From NCBI GenBank assembly GCA_016934645.1, contig JAFGSL010000421.1, forward strand, positions 1 through 7,233: DNA of 7,233 nucleotides, written 5' to 3'. The translations under genes and the position numbers were made by a program. The notes below the pieces were generated by a model, which was not told the origin of the DNA, ran no database searches, and saw only the letters and a list, made by a program, of their open reading frames with translations. Position 1 is the first letter of the stretch. Each line of letters starts with the position of its first letter. Source of the DNA: Anaerolineae bacterium (GTDB taxonomy: Bacteria; Chloroflexota; Anaerolineae; B4-G1; SLSP01). Positions 1 to 5,244 of this stretch are shown here, in pieces.

Positions 1-1
1 A

Positions 2-1033
2 GAGGAAGGAAAATTACGGCTGATCGATCAGCGCCGGTTACCACAAAAATTGACGTATTGCGATTATACGGATTACCATGAAGTTGCAGCCGCCATTCGC
101 GAGATGGTCGTACGCGGCGCGCCCGCAATCGGGATCACCGCAGGTTACGGGATGGCGCTGGCAGCTTTCCACAGTTCCGCCAGTGACATAGAAACATTGC
201 GTGCGGCATTACAGAATGCCGACACTGTACTACGAGCAGCGCGGCCGACCGCCGTCAACCTCTTCTGGGCACTAGACCGGGTGATGCAACGTGTAATAGA
301 TCCAGCACTGAACTCGATCGCGACTATCCGTGACGCGGTGTTGTCAGAGGCCCACACAATCTACACTTTCGAAAAGGCGTCCAACTTCAACATTGGGCAG
401 AACGCCCTAGCCTTGGTGCCGGATCGCGCACGCATTATCCACCACTGCAACACTGGTCCACTAGCGACTGGCGAATACGGGACCGCGTTACGGGTTATCA
501 CTGCCGCACACGAGGCCGGAAAAGGCGTGTTCGCTTACGTCGACGAGACCCGCCCACGCTTGCAAGGCGCGCGCCTTACCGCTTGGGAACTGGAGCAGTG
601 GGAAGTACCTTACACCATCATCGTCGATGGGGCCGCAGCACACATTATGCGCACGATCGGCATCGACTTGTGCGTGGTTGGGTGTGACCGTATCGCCGCC
701 AACGGCGATACAGCAAACAAGATCGGGACGTACAGTCTAGCACTAGCAGCGAAGGCTCATAATGTGCCGTTCTATGTCGCCGGCCCTACCAGCACCATCG
801 ACATGGCCTTAACAACCGGGGACGAAATCGCTATTGAGCAACGGCCTGCTGAGGAAGTCACGCGCTTTGAGACATGCCAGATTGCCCCTGAAGGCGCACA
901 TGCCACCAACCTAGCCTTCGATGTGACACCGGCAGCGTACATCACGGCGATCATCACTGAGCGCGGTGTTGTCTATCCGCCGTTCACCGAAAACCTCGCC
1001 CGTTTGATGAAAACTCGCGAAGATGCTTACTGA
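2..1033 (+). CDS. mtnA: S-methyl-5-thioribose-1-phosphate isomerase, 5'-truncated by window edge
   Basis: Converts 5-methylthioribose-1-phosphate to 5-methylthioribulose-1-phosphate in the cytosolic methionine salvage pathway, which recycles the methylthioadenosine left by polyamine synthesis and other reactions. Seen: the family signatures in order, namely VVRGAPAIGI (about 104-133), RPTAVNLFWALDR, HHCNTGPLATGEYGTALRVI (from about 440), DETRPRLQGARLTAWEL, GCDRIAANGDTANKIGT (from about 680) and VTPAAYITAIITERG. The family's catalytic Cys (codon 446-448, in HCNTG) and Asp (codon 686-688, in GCDRI) are both present. The frame is open back to base 2 and encodes EEGKLRLIDQRRLPQKLTYC, which matches the usual MtnA N-terminus. 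The in-frame TTG at 50 is therefore not the start; roughly ten residues lie upstream of the window. Related proteins in the eIF2B-alpha-like superfamily (ribose-1,5-bisphosphate isomerase, deoxyribose-type isomerases) are less likely given the match throughout. Family identity is very sure. Confidence 0.96.
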   Translation, partial: EEGKLRLIDQRRLPQKLTYCDYTDYHEVAAAIREMVVRGAPAIGITAGYGMALAAFHSSASDIETLRAALQNADTVLRAARPTAVNLFWALDRVMQRVIDPALNSIATIRDAVLSEAHTIYTFEKASNFNIGQNALALVPDRARIIHHCNTGPLATGEYGTALRVITAAHEAGKGVFAYVDETRPRLQGARLTAWELEQWEVPYTIIVDGAAAHIMRTIGIDLCVVGCDRIAANGDTANKIGTYSLALAAKAHNVPFYVAGPTSTIDMALTTGDEIAIEQRPAEEVTRFETCQIAPEGAHATNLAFDVTPAAYITAIITERGVVYPPFTENLARLMKTREDAY

Positions 1034-1109
1034 TCCGGTCAATAAAACTAAAGTCATTCGGTATCCCTCAGACGTACAAATGTTTGGCAAATTATGTCTG
1101 GATCAGTAA
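1027..1109. repeat. 10-bp inverted repeat flanking the mtnA 3' end, with nested hairpin
   Basis: TTACTGATCC at 1027-1036, spanning the mtnA stop codon, is the exact reverse complement of GGATCAGTAA at 1100-1109. Inside it, CAGACGTA (1069-1076) can pair with TATGTCTG (1093-1100) with one G.U pair; base 1100 is shared by the two stems. No T-tract follows, so this is not a canonical intrinsic terminator. It could be a structured mtnA 3' untranslated region or a binding site. A 10-bp match at this spacing is expected about once by chance in a window of this size, so support is weak. Confidence 0.3.
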
Positions 1110-1129
1110 ACCATAGTACCAGCCTCCTA

Positions 1130-1158
1130 TTGTAATCGTTGCGCGAATGAGTTAGAAT
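1130..1158 (+). promoter_or_regulatory. Sigma-70-type promoter for the pilin gene
   Basis: A -35-like TTGTAA (1130-1135) and a -10-like TAGAAT (1153-1158) are separated by 17 bases, the optimal spacing for housekeeping sigma factors. They match the consensus at 4/6 and 5/6 positions. Transcription would begin near 1165, giving a leader of about 25 bases. That start excludes the in-frame ATG at 1160 as a translation start and agrees with the ribosome binding site just before 1190. Sequence-based call only. Confidence 0.6.
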
Positions 1159-1176
1159 AATGATAGGTTTTATGCT

Positions 1177-1184
1177 AGGAGGTG
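1177..1184 (+). promoter_or_regulatory. Strong Shine-Dalgarno site that fixes the pilin start
   Basis: AGGAGGTG is a near-perfect complement of the 16S rRNA 3' end. Its AGGAGG core ends seven bases before the ATG at 1190. In-frame ATGs at 1160 and 1172 lie upstream of or too close to this site and have no comparable signal, so it selects 1190. It is clearly the strongest ribosome binding site in the window, fitting an abundantly made structural protein. Confidence 0.85.
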
Positions 1185-1189
1185 TGCAC

Positions 1190-1354
1190 ATGGTTTATCT
1201 ACCAAGAGAAGAGGGACAAGGTTTAGCTGAGTACGGTCTAATCTTGGTCTTGATCGCAGTCGTTGTCGTAGCAGCATTGGTGCTGCTCGGTCCCGAAGTT
1301 GTCGAAATGTACAACGAAATTATGAACGCGATTACGGGCGTGATTACGAGATGA
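1190..1354 (+). CDS. Flp/Fap-type (type IVb) pilin prepilin, 54 aa
   Basis: Probable major subunit of a tight-adherence (Tad/Flp) pilus, made as a precursor in the inner membrane, cleaved by a prepilin peptidase and assembled into surface fibres. Seen: a nine-residue leader ending in Gly (MVYLPREEG), then QGLAEYGLILVLIAVV. The invariant Glu and Tyr are at +5 and +6 of the predicted mature protein, the hallmark of Flp pilins. A hydrophobic helix spans about residues 17-33, followed by a short polar tail ending VITR. The mature protein would be 45 residues, normal for this family. The start at 1190 is chosen from the Shine-Dalgarno site, giving 54 rather than 64 residues. It has its own promoter and terminator and no tad genes (ATPase, TadB/C, prepilin peptidase, RcpA) nearby, so the assembly machinery must lie elsewhere. 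Family assignment is firm; a role in adhesion is inferred. Confidence 0.9.
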   Translation: MVYLPREEGQGLAEYGLILVLIAVVVVAALVLLGPEVVEMYNEIMNAITGVITR

Positions 1355-1373
1355 TCAAGGGAACAACAACGTG

Positions 1374-1408
1374 ATGCGCTCCGGTTTTTTCAGACGGAGC
1401 GCATTTTT
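1374..1408 (+). terminator. Rho-independent terminator after the pilin gene
   Basis: A perfect 10-bp stem, ATGCGCTCCG (1374-1383) with CGGAGCGCAT (1395-1404), encloses an 11-base loop and runs into TTTTT (1404-1408). It lies 19 bases after the pilin stop. The T-tract overlaps the stop codon (1409-1407) of the convergent minus-strand gene. Read from the minus strand the same hairpin follows that gene, but only a loose GTTGTTGTT tract comes after it, so termination in that direction would be weaker. Confidence 0.92.
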
Positions 1409-2429
1409 ATTCTCCTAGCCAGAGACTCTGATAAATCTCCCATTCGCGCGCATCCGTCTCCCAGTAAGGATAAACCGCCACTCCGGTAACAACGTCTGCC
1501 CACGTCGCCCAATCATTAAGCCCATCGACTGTTCCGCGCAAACCGTTGCGCATGTTTTCTGCTCCAGGTTTGTGTGTAGGAGTAATCTCTTCAGACGTGG
1601 GAATGCCGATGAAAAGCCGCACGTCACTGTAGACCAACGCGCGACTGAGCGCGATGGTCTGAAATTTGGTCCAGTAGCGATACAATCCAGAAGTAGGCAT
1701 TGCGCTATCGTAAACCATTACGGCAATTTCGTCCACACGCTGAGCCAGTTTTTGATAATAGGATGTGCGCCAGCTCCACTGCCCTACGAGTGGCCACTTC
1801 ATAGTAGGAAAAATCGGCCAGATGCACCGTCCAGCTATAGAGAGAATAGCTTCGGAGTCGAGTACCTCGCGTAATTCATCAAGCAGTGTCAGCACCGAGG
1901 CATCACCGTCCCTGACGGGTTCAGGATCGATGTGCAATCCGTCGAAACCCGCATCTTGCACAAGAGTAGCACAGAAGTCCACGACCTCATGTCGGATAGC
2001 GCGACTGTCGAGGTTCATCATATCGAGCGGCAGCCCGATCCATGCCTGCACAACAAGATCAGGCGCAAAGCTCTTCAACGTGGCAACGAATTCTTCCGCG
2101 TAAGCATAAGTGGGACTAAATACGCCCTCTGGCTTGTAATAGCTTGTATAGATGTAGACTGTAGTAATCTGGCGTTCGGCTAAGTCCAACGCGAGAGCCA
2201 TCACCTCGTCGGCCTGGTGCGGTTGGCTTACCCATTCGACACCGAGCCACGCAGCATTGCTTCCCTTGTTAAAATGCGCGCCGGTGTAGTTCGATTTGGG
2301 TCGGTAAACACAACCCCGCCCAAACACGATCAACCATAACACTACAAGAGCACCTAGACGCCAAAGCGTATTTGTGCGGCGGGAGAGGATGCGTTTTTGA
2401 GGACGTTTGCTGGCCTTCGTCTTAGTCAC
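1407..2429 (-). CDS. GH18-like TIM-barrel protein with N-terminal membrane anchor or signal
   Basis: Probable exported or membrane-anchored glycan-binding or glycan-hydrolysing protein of the glycoside hydrolase 18 fold; substrate unknown. Seen: a strongly basic N-terminus (KTKASKRPQKRILSRR), a hydrophobic stretch at about residues 22-37, then a domain of alternating strands and helices. FDGLHIDPE (162-170) matches the GH18 active-site pattern except that His166 replaces the usual Asp/Asn; Asp168 and the proton-donor Glu170 remain. VMVYD (237-241) resembles the strand-6 MxYD motif, and GVAVYPYW (316-323) the final strand. Cys40 lacks a canonical lipobox. The start is GTG at 2429, giving 340 residues. 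A longer frame from 2555 would overlap the upstream lyase gene by 130 bases, whereas GTG 2429 gives a GTGA stop-start overlap typical of translational coupling, with GGTGGAG just before it. The GH18-like fold is moderately sure; enzymatic activity is not. Confidence 0.68.
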   Translation of the reverse strand: MTKTKASKRPQKRILSRRTNTLWRLGALVVLWLIVFGRGCVYRPKSNYTGAHFNKGSNAAWLGVEWVSQPHQADEVMALALDLAERQITTVYIYTSYYKPEGVFSPTYAYAEEFVATLKSFAPDLVVQAWIGLPLDMMNLDSRAIRHEVVDFCATLVQDAGFDGLHIDPEPVRDGDASVLTLLDELREVLDSEAILSIAGRCIWPIFPTMKWPLVGQWSWRTSYYQKLAQRVDEIAVMVYDSAMPTSGLYRYWTKFQTIALSRALVYSDVRLFIGIPTSEEITPTHKPGAENMRNGLRGTVDGLNDWATWADVVTGVAVYPYWETDAREWEIYQSLWLGE

Positions 2430-3592
2430 GGCTCCACCAGATAGATATTCACCTTGCCGCCGTGATCTGAGGCGTAGAGGATACGGGTTCCGTCCCAACT
2501 CCACGTGGGATGGCAATGGCTGCTCTGCGTGTGCCAGGACGTCTGGTGATGACACAGTATGGAGAGTTTCGCCTCATCCCCGGAGATGTCGATCAGCACC
2601 AGATCACCCACATCGTCACCAACCAGGAGCGTATTGTCAGGATTGGCGTGATAATGGTTGCAGTAAAAGGGCATATATACGCGACGAACAACATTGCCAT
2701 AACGGTCGGCAAGACCGATGAAGGGCACCAGCGTGTTCTCATTGACTGAAATGTCGGTTGCCACGGCCTGCGTGCGGCTGGAGGTGATCGTACCATCGTG
2801 GCCTGGTCCGCGGTCGTCGAAGAATATATATGAGTCCTGCGTCCAGAACTCGTGGCCGATGGAGTCGTATTCCTCCTGACGGTAACACGGCTTCACTTCT
2901 CGCGAGACGAAGTCTAAAATCCAGATTCGCTGCGTTACCAGGTTCCACGGGCCTTCGTGGCAGAAGGTCGCCAGCGTGCTGTCATCGGGGCAGAACTGGA
3001 AATGACCGAGCCAATGCGTATCCTTGTAGACGTCGAACGCCCCACTACCGTCGAGATAGGCTAACGTCACACGCCCATCCTTGATACGGTAAAAACTCTC
3101 CTTGAAACCGGTGTAGTTCGGCCCACGTGGCGCTTCAACCTTCTCGTTACGCGTGAAGGCAATGTAACGCCGGTTGGCAGAAATCGACGGCGCCCCCACA
3201 CTGAAATTGCCGGTCTCTTCGTAGACATCGGAAACCTCACCGGTCTCCGCGTCGAGTTGCTTGATCTGGTTGCCCGTTGTGTAAACGATAAGACGGCTGT
3301 CCGGCGTCTTGGTTACGCCGCCGACGGAGTGTGACTCGTCGGTCAACTGCGTGATGACGCCTGTGTCCAGGTCCATACGGAAAATGTTATAGCGTGGAGA
3401 ATCCTCAGGGCGCTTATCCTCGCCCGACGCGCGATCAGAAACGAAAACAATCTCGTTCTTGACACTGTCAAACGAGTTCTCTGTAAAGTACAAATGCACA
3501 TTATTACCGGTCGTCGTCAGTTGTCGGAGCGTCCGTCTGGTCTTCTCATCCGTGAATTCACGTATTTCCGATTGCCATGTATCACCAATCAT
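2426..3592 (-). CDS. ogl: Oligogalacturonate lyase, polysaccharide lyase family 22
   Basis: Cleaves short oligogalacturonides (mainly digalacturonate, or unsaturated digalacturonate) by beta-elimination to 5-keto-4-deoxyuronate, a late cytosolic step of pectin breakdown. It has 388 residues, the usual size, and beta-propeller-type repeats (NIFRMDLDTGVITQLTD, SRLIVYTT, TRILYASD). Diagnostic segments include NNVHLYFTENSF (30-41), GHFQFCPDDSTL (196-207), FCHEGPWNLVTQRIW (210-224) and GHEFW (246-250). From memory, the Yersinia enzyme uses Arg217 and His242 with a metal site of one His plus Gln350, His353 and His355. Here Arg222 and His247 keep the 25-residue spacing, and Gln356, His359 and His361 keep the Q-x-x-H-x-H pattern; His313 in CNHYH is the likely fourth ligand. 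No signal peptide, so cytoplasmic. ATG 3592 gives the expected family N-terminus. The end overlaps the next gene by four bases. The family is confident; the exact oligomer preference is inferred. Confidence 0.92.
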   Translation of the reverse strand: MIGDTWQSEIREFTDEKTRRTLRQLTTTGNNVHLYFTENSFDSVKNEIVFVSDRASGEDKRPEDSPRYNIFRMDLDTGVITQLTDESHSVGGVTKTPDSRLIVYTTGNQIKQLDAETGEVSDVYEETGNFSVGAPSISANRRYIAFTRNEKVEAPRGPNYTGFKESFYRIKDGRVTLAYLDGSGAFDVYKDTHWLGHFQFCPDDSTLATFCHEGPWNLVTQRIWILDFVSREVKPCYRQEEYDSIGHEFWTQDSYIFFDDRGPGHDGTITSSRTQAVATDISVNENTLVPFIGLADRYGNVVRRVYMPFYCNHYHANPDNTLLVGDDVGDLVLIDISGDEAKLSILCHHQTSWHTQSSHCHPTWSWDGTRILYASDHGGKVNIYLVEP

Positions 3593-3597
3593 ACTTC

Positions 3598-3612
3598 AGT
3601 CTTCCCAAGACT
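3598..3612 (-). promoter_or_regulatory. Short hairpin overlapping the weak ribosome binding site of the PL22 gene
   Basis: On the minus strand AGTCTT-GGG-AAGACT forms a perfect 6-bp inverted repeat with a three-base loop, ending five bases before the ATG at 3592. The best Shine-Dalgarno-like sequence for that gene, GGGAAG (3606-3601, eight bases from the ATG), makes up the loop and part of one arm. It could dampen initiation or act as a small operator. The role is inferred; a repeat this short can occur by chance. Confidence 0.35.
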
Positions 3613-3664
3613 TTGAATCAGCGAATGAAAGAATCAGCGAATCAGCAAATGAGCGAATAAGCGA
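3613..3664. repeat. 8-bp imperfect tandem repeat, about 6.5 units
   Basis: Read on the plus strand in steps of eight: TTGAATCA, GCGAATGA, AAGAATCA, GCGAATCA, GCAAATGA, GCGAATAA, then GCGA. The consensus is GCGAATCA, with most changes at positions 1-3 and 7. It fills most of the gap between the PL22 gene and the spermidine-synthase-like gene. A frame through it on the plus strand reads as repeated SANERISE, but this is a by-product of the array and not a gene. Such arrays arise by slippage and may vary in copy number between strains. Confidence 0.75.
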
Positions 3665-3669
3665 CAGCC

Positions 3670-3692
3670 TCTTGCTTCCTGCATCTTGCTTC
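3670..3692. repeat. Short direct repeat (TCTTGCTTC x2) at the end of the spermidine-synthase-like gene
   Basis: TCTTGCTTC occurs at 3670-3678 and again at 3684-3692, a 14-base period, with CTGCA between. The second copy runs into the stop codon (3693-3691) of the minus-strand gene. Together with the adjacent 8-bp array it makes bases 3613-3692 almost wholly repetitive. No hairpin with a T-tract in the minus-strand direction was found here, so there is no clear terminator between the two minus-strand genes. Confidence 0.55.
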
Positions 3693-5220
3693 ATTCCGGT
3701 CCCCTACCGAGGAAGACAGGCGCCAACATTTGCTCAACGGGGGCATAACGGTCGGTTAGCAGTACGGCGACATCCTCGGCCAACAATGCGTCCACCTCTT
3801 CCTCTGGCAACAACCACTGCCGCCACAACGAGTCAGCACCAAAAGCGGCCAAGTCTAGCGGTGTATCCGTTCCTACAATAACGATCGTGTTACGCGATGC
3901 CTCGCGCCATTCCGCATTCGTCGGGGCAACGTAGACATAAGCAAATGTCTGCTGAAGCGTGTGGACGTAAGCGCGCAGGAAGCGCCCGTAGGCCCCGTCG
4001 ATAATGTTGACCATATAGAGTCCGTCAGGTTTCAACCAGGCGTGAACACGCTCATTGAACCCCTGTGTCGTGAGATGATAGGGGACAGAGAAGTCATTGA
4101 AGGCGTCGCCCATAATCAGATCGTAGCGTTCGGTTGGCTCACGATGCAAGAACATCCGCGCGTCCTCGTTGTAGCTATTGATGCGCGTATTACGCGATAG
4201 GCCAAGATGATTATACGCCACCTCGGTCACACCAGGATCAATCTCAATCACATCGAGGATGCTATCGGGGTAAATCACTTCCATATACTTGGGGAAAGTG
4301 TATCCTCCGCCACCGATGAAGAGCGTGTGTAGTGCATCATGGTTCGCGGCTTGGTAAGCCGTCAGTTCGGCATATACCTTCTCATAGCCATACACCAGCT
4401 TCGTGGGGTTATTGAGAGAGGTGTAACTGTGGACAAGACGGTCGAGAATCAAGGTGCGTACGGTCTCGCCACCTTTGTCTTCTTCCTTAACCTTGATGCA
4501 GAAGTAGTTAGTCTCGTACAAACACGGTCCCGCAAGCCAACCTTGCTGGCCGGCCCACACTGCACCACCGATCAAGAGCGGCAGCGCAAGTGCCGCGCCC
4601 CACCAGCGACGTCCCAGGAGAAAGAGTAGCCCCAGAAGCACCAACAGGATCGCCACACCGAGTACGATCATATACGTCCCGAACTGCGAGATGAGCCAGA
4701 ATCCTGTAAGGAACGTTCCTGCGATACTACCGACAGAGCCGAAAGCGTAGATTTGCCCCACCGTGCGACCCGCACGAGAGAGATCGTGCATAGCCAATTT
4801 GACCACGATCGGCGAAACCGTCCCTAAAATCGTGCAGGGGATGAAAAAGAGCGCGGCGATGAGCGCCAGAATTTCTAAGATAAGCGGCCATTCAACATAG
4901 TCCATAGGACTGAGTTGGTCAATGGCGAGGACACCGAACGCGGTCAATCCTGCCAGGAAGAACATTAATCCCAGCAAACGCGGCGACGCCCAGCGGTCGG
5001 CCAGCCGCCCGCCGATGTAGTTCCCCATGCTGATTCCTGCCAGGATCACGCCAATCACGCTCGTCCATGTGTAAAGCGACACACCTACACTCGGTGCGAT
5101 GATACGTCCGGCGACCAATTCCAAAATCATAATGCAACCACTTGAAATGAAAACGATCAGATTAGGCCGCCAAAACCAGGGATGAGACGATTTTTCTTTC
5201 GTCGTTGCTTCTAAATCCAT
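3691..5220 (-). CDS. Membrane-fused spermidine-synthase-like protein
   Basis: A 509-residue integral membrane protein joined to a spermidine-synthase-type Rossmann domain; the reaction is unknown. Seen: about seven hydrophobic helices (near 20-43, 48-67, 83-100, 112-135, 158-178, 182-202, 208-224), including GRIIAPSVG, the loop GNYIGGRLADRW (66-77) and PCTILGTVSPIVVK, all typical of the fused family. The soluble part (about 235-509) has a nucleotide-binding loop LFIGGGGYTFP (300-310), an acidic ribose-binding strand DVIEIDPG (323-330), NEDAR (351-355) and YDLIMGDAF (366-374). Classical spermidine synthases read GGGDG at the loop; here the Asp position is Gly305, so aminopropyl transfer to putrescine is doubtful. 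A decarboxylated-SAM or SAM ligand remains plausible. The ATG at 5220 is preceded by AAGGGA with nine bases between. It starts 24 bases after the upstream gene's stop, so co-transcription is likely. Confidence 0.85.
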   Translation of the reverse strand: MDLEATTKEKSSHPWFWRPNLIVFISSGCIMILELVAGRIIAPSVGVSLYTWTSVIGVILAGISMGNYIGGRLADRWASPRLLGLMFFLAGLTAFGVLAIDQLSPMDYVEWPLILEILALIAALFFIPCTILGTVSPIVVKLAMHDLSRAGRTVGQIYAFGSVGSIAGTFLTGFWLISQFGTYMIVLGVAILLVLLGLLFLLGRRWWGAALALPLLIGGAVWAGQQGWLAGPCLYETNYFCIKVKEEDKGGETVRTLILDRLVHSYTSLNNPTKLVYGYEKVYAELTAYQAANHDALHTLFIGGGGYTFPKYMEVIYPDSILDVIEIDPGVTEVAYNHLGLSRNTRINSYNEDARMFLHREPTERYDLIMGDAFNDFSVPYHLTTQGFNERVHAWLKPDGLYMVNIIDGAYGRFLRAYVHTLQQTFAYVYVAPTNAEWREASRNTIVIVGTDTPLDLAAFGADSLWRQWLLPEEEVDALLAEDVAVLLTDRYAPVEQMLAPVFLGRGPE

Positions 5221-5244
5221 TAATTTTTTCCCTTTGCGATCAGA

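Noticed and set aside
21..30. Palindrome TGATCGATCA as an operator
   Set aside because: It lies inside mtnA coding sequence and is explained by the codons there.
50..1033. TTG at 50 as the start of mtnA
   Set aside because: The frame is open to base 2 and the upstream residues match the MtnA N-terminus; no Shine-Dalgarno site precedes the TTG.
1160..1189. Earlier in-frame ATGs (1160, 1172) for the pilin
   Set aside because: The predicted transcript starts near 1165, and the strong AGGAGGTG site serves ATG 1190, which also gives a normal Flp leader.
2430..2555. N-terminal extension of the GH18-like gene up to 2555
   Set aside because: It overlaps conserved coding sequence of the PL22 lyase by 126 bases; GTG 2429 gives a GTGA junction and a sensible basic-plus-hydrophobic N-terminus.
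3613..3664. CRISPR array
   Set aside because: The units are 8 bp, adjacent and degenerate, without spacers.
3459..3881. Plus-strand frame with repeated SANERISE
   Set aside because: It is the 8-bp tandem array read in frame, flanked by antisense of two confident minus-strand genes, with no ribosome site or family resemblance.
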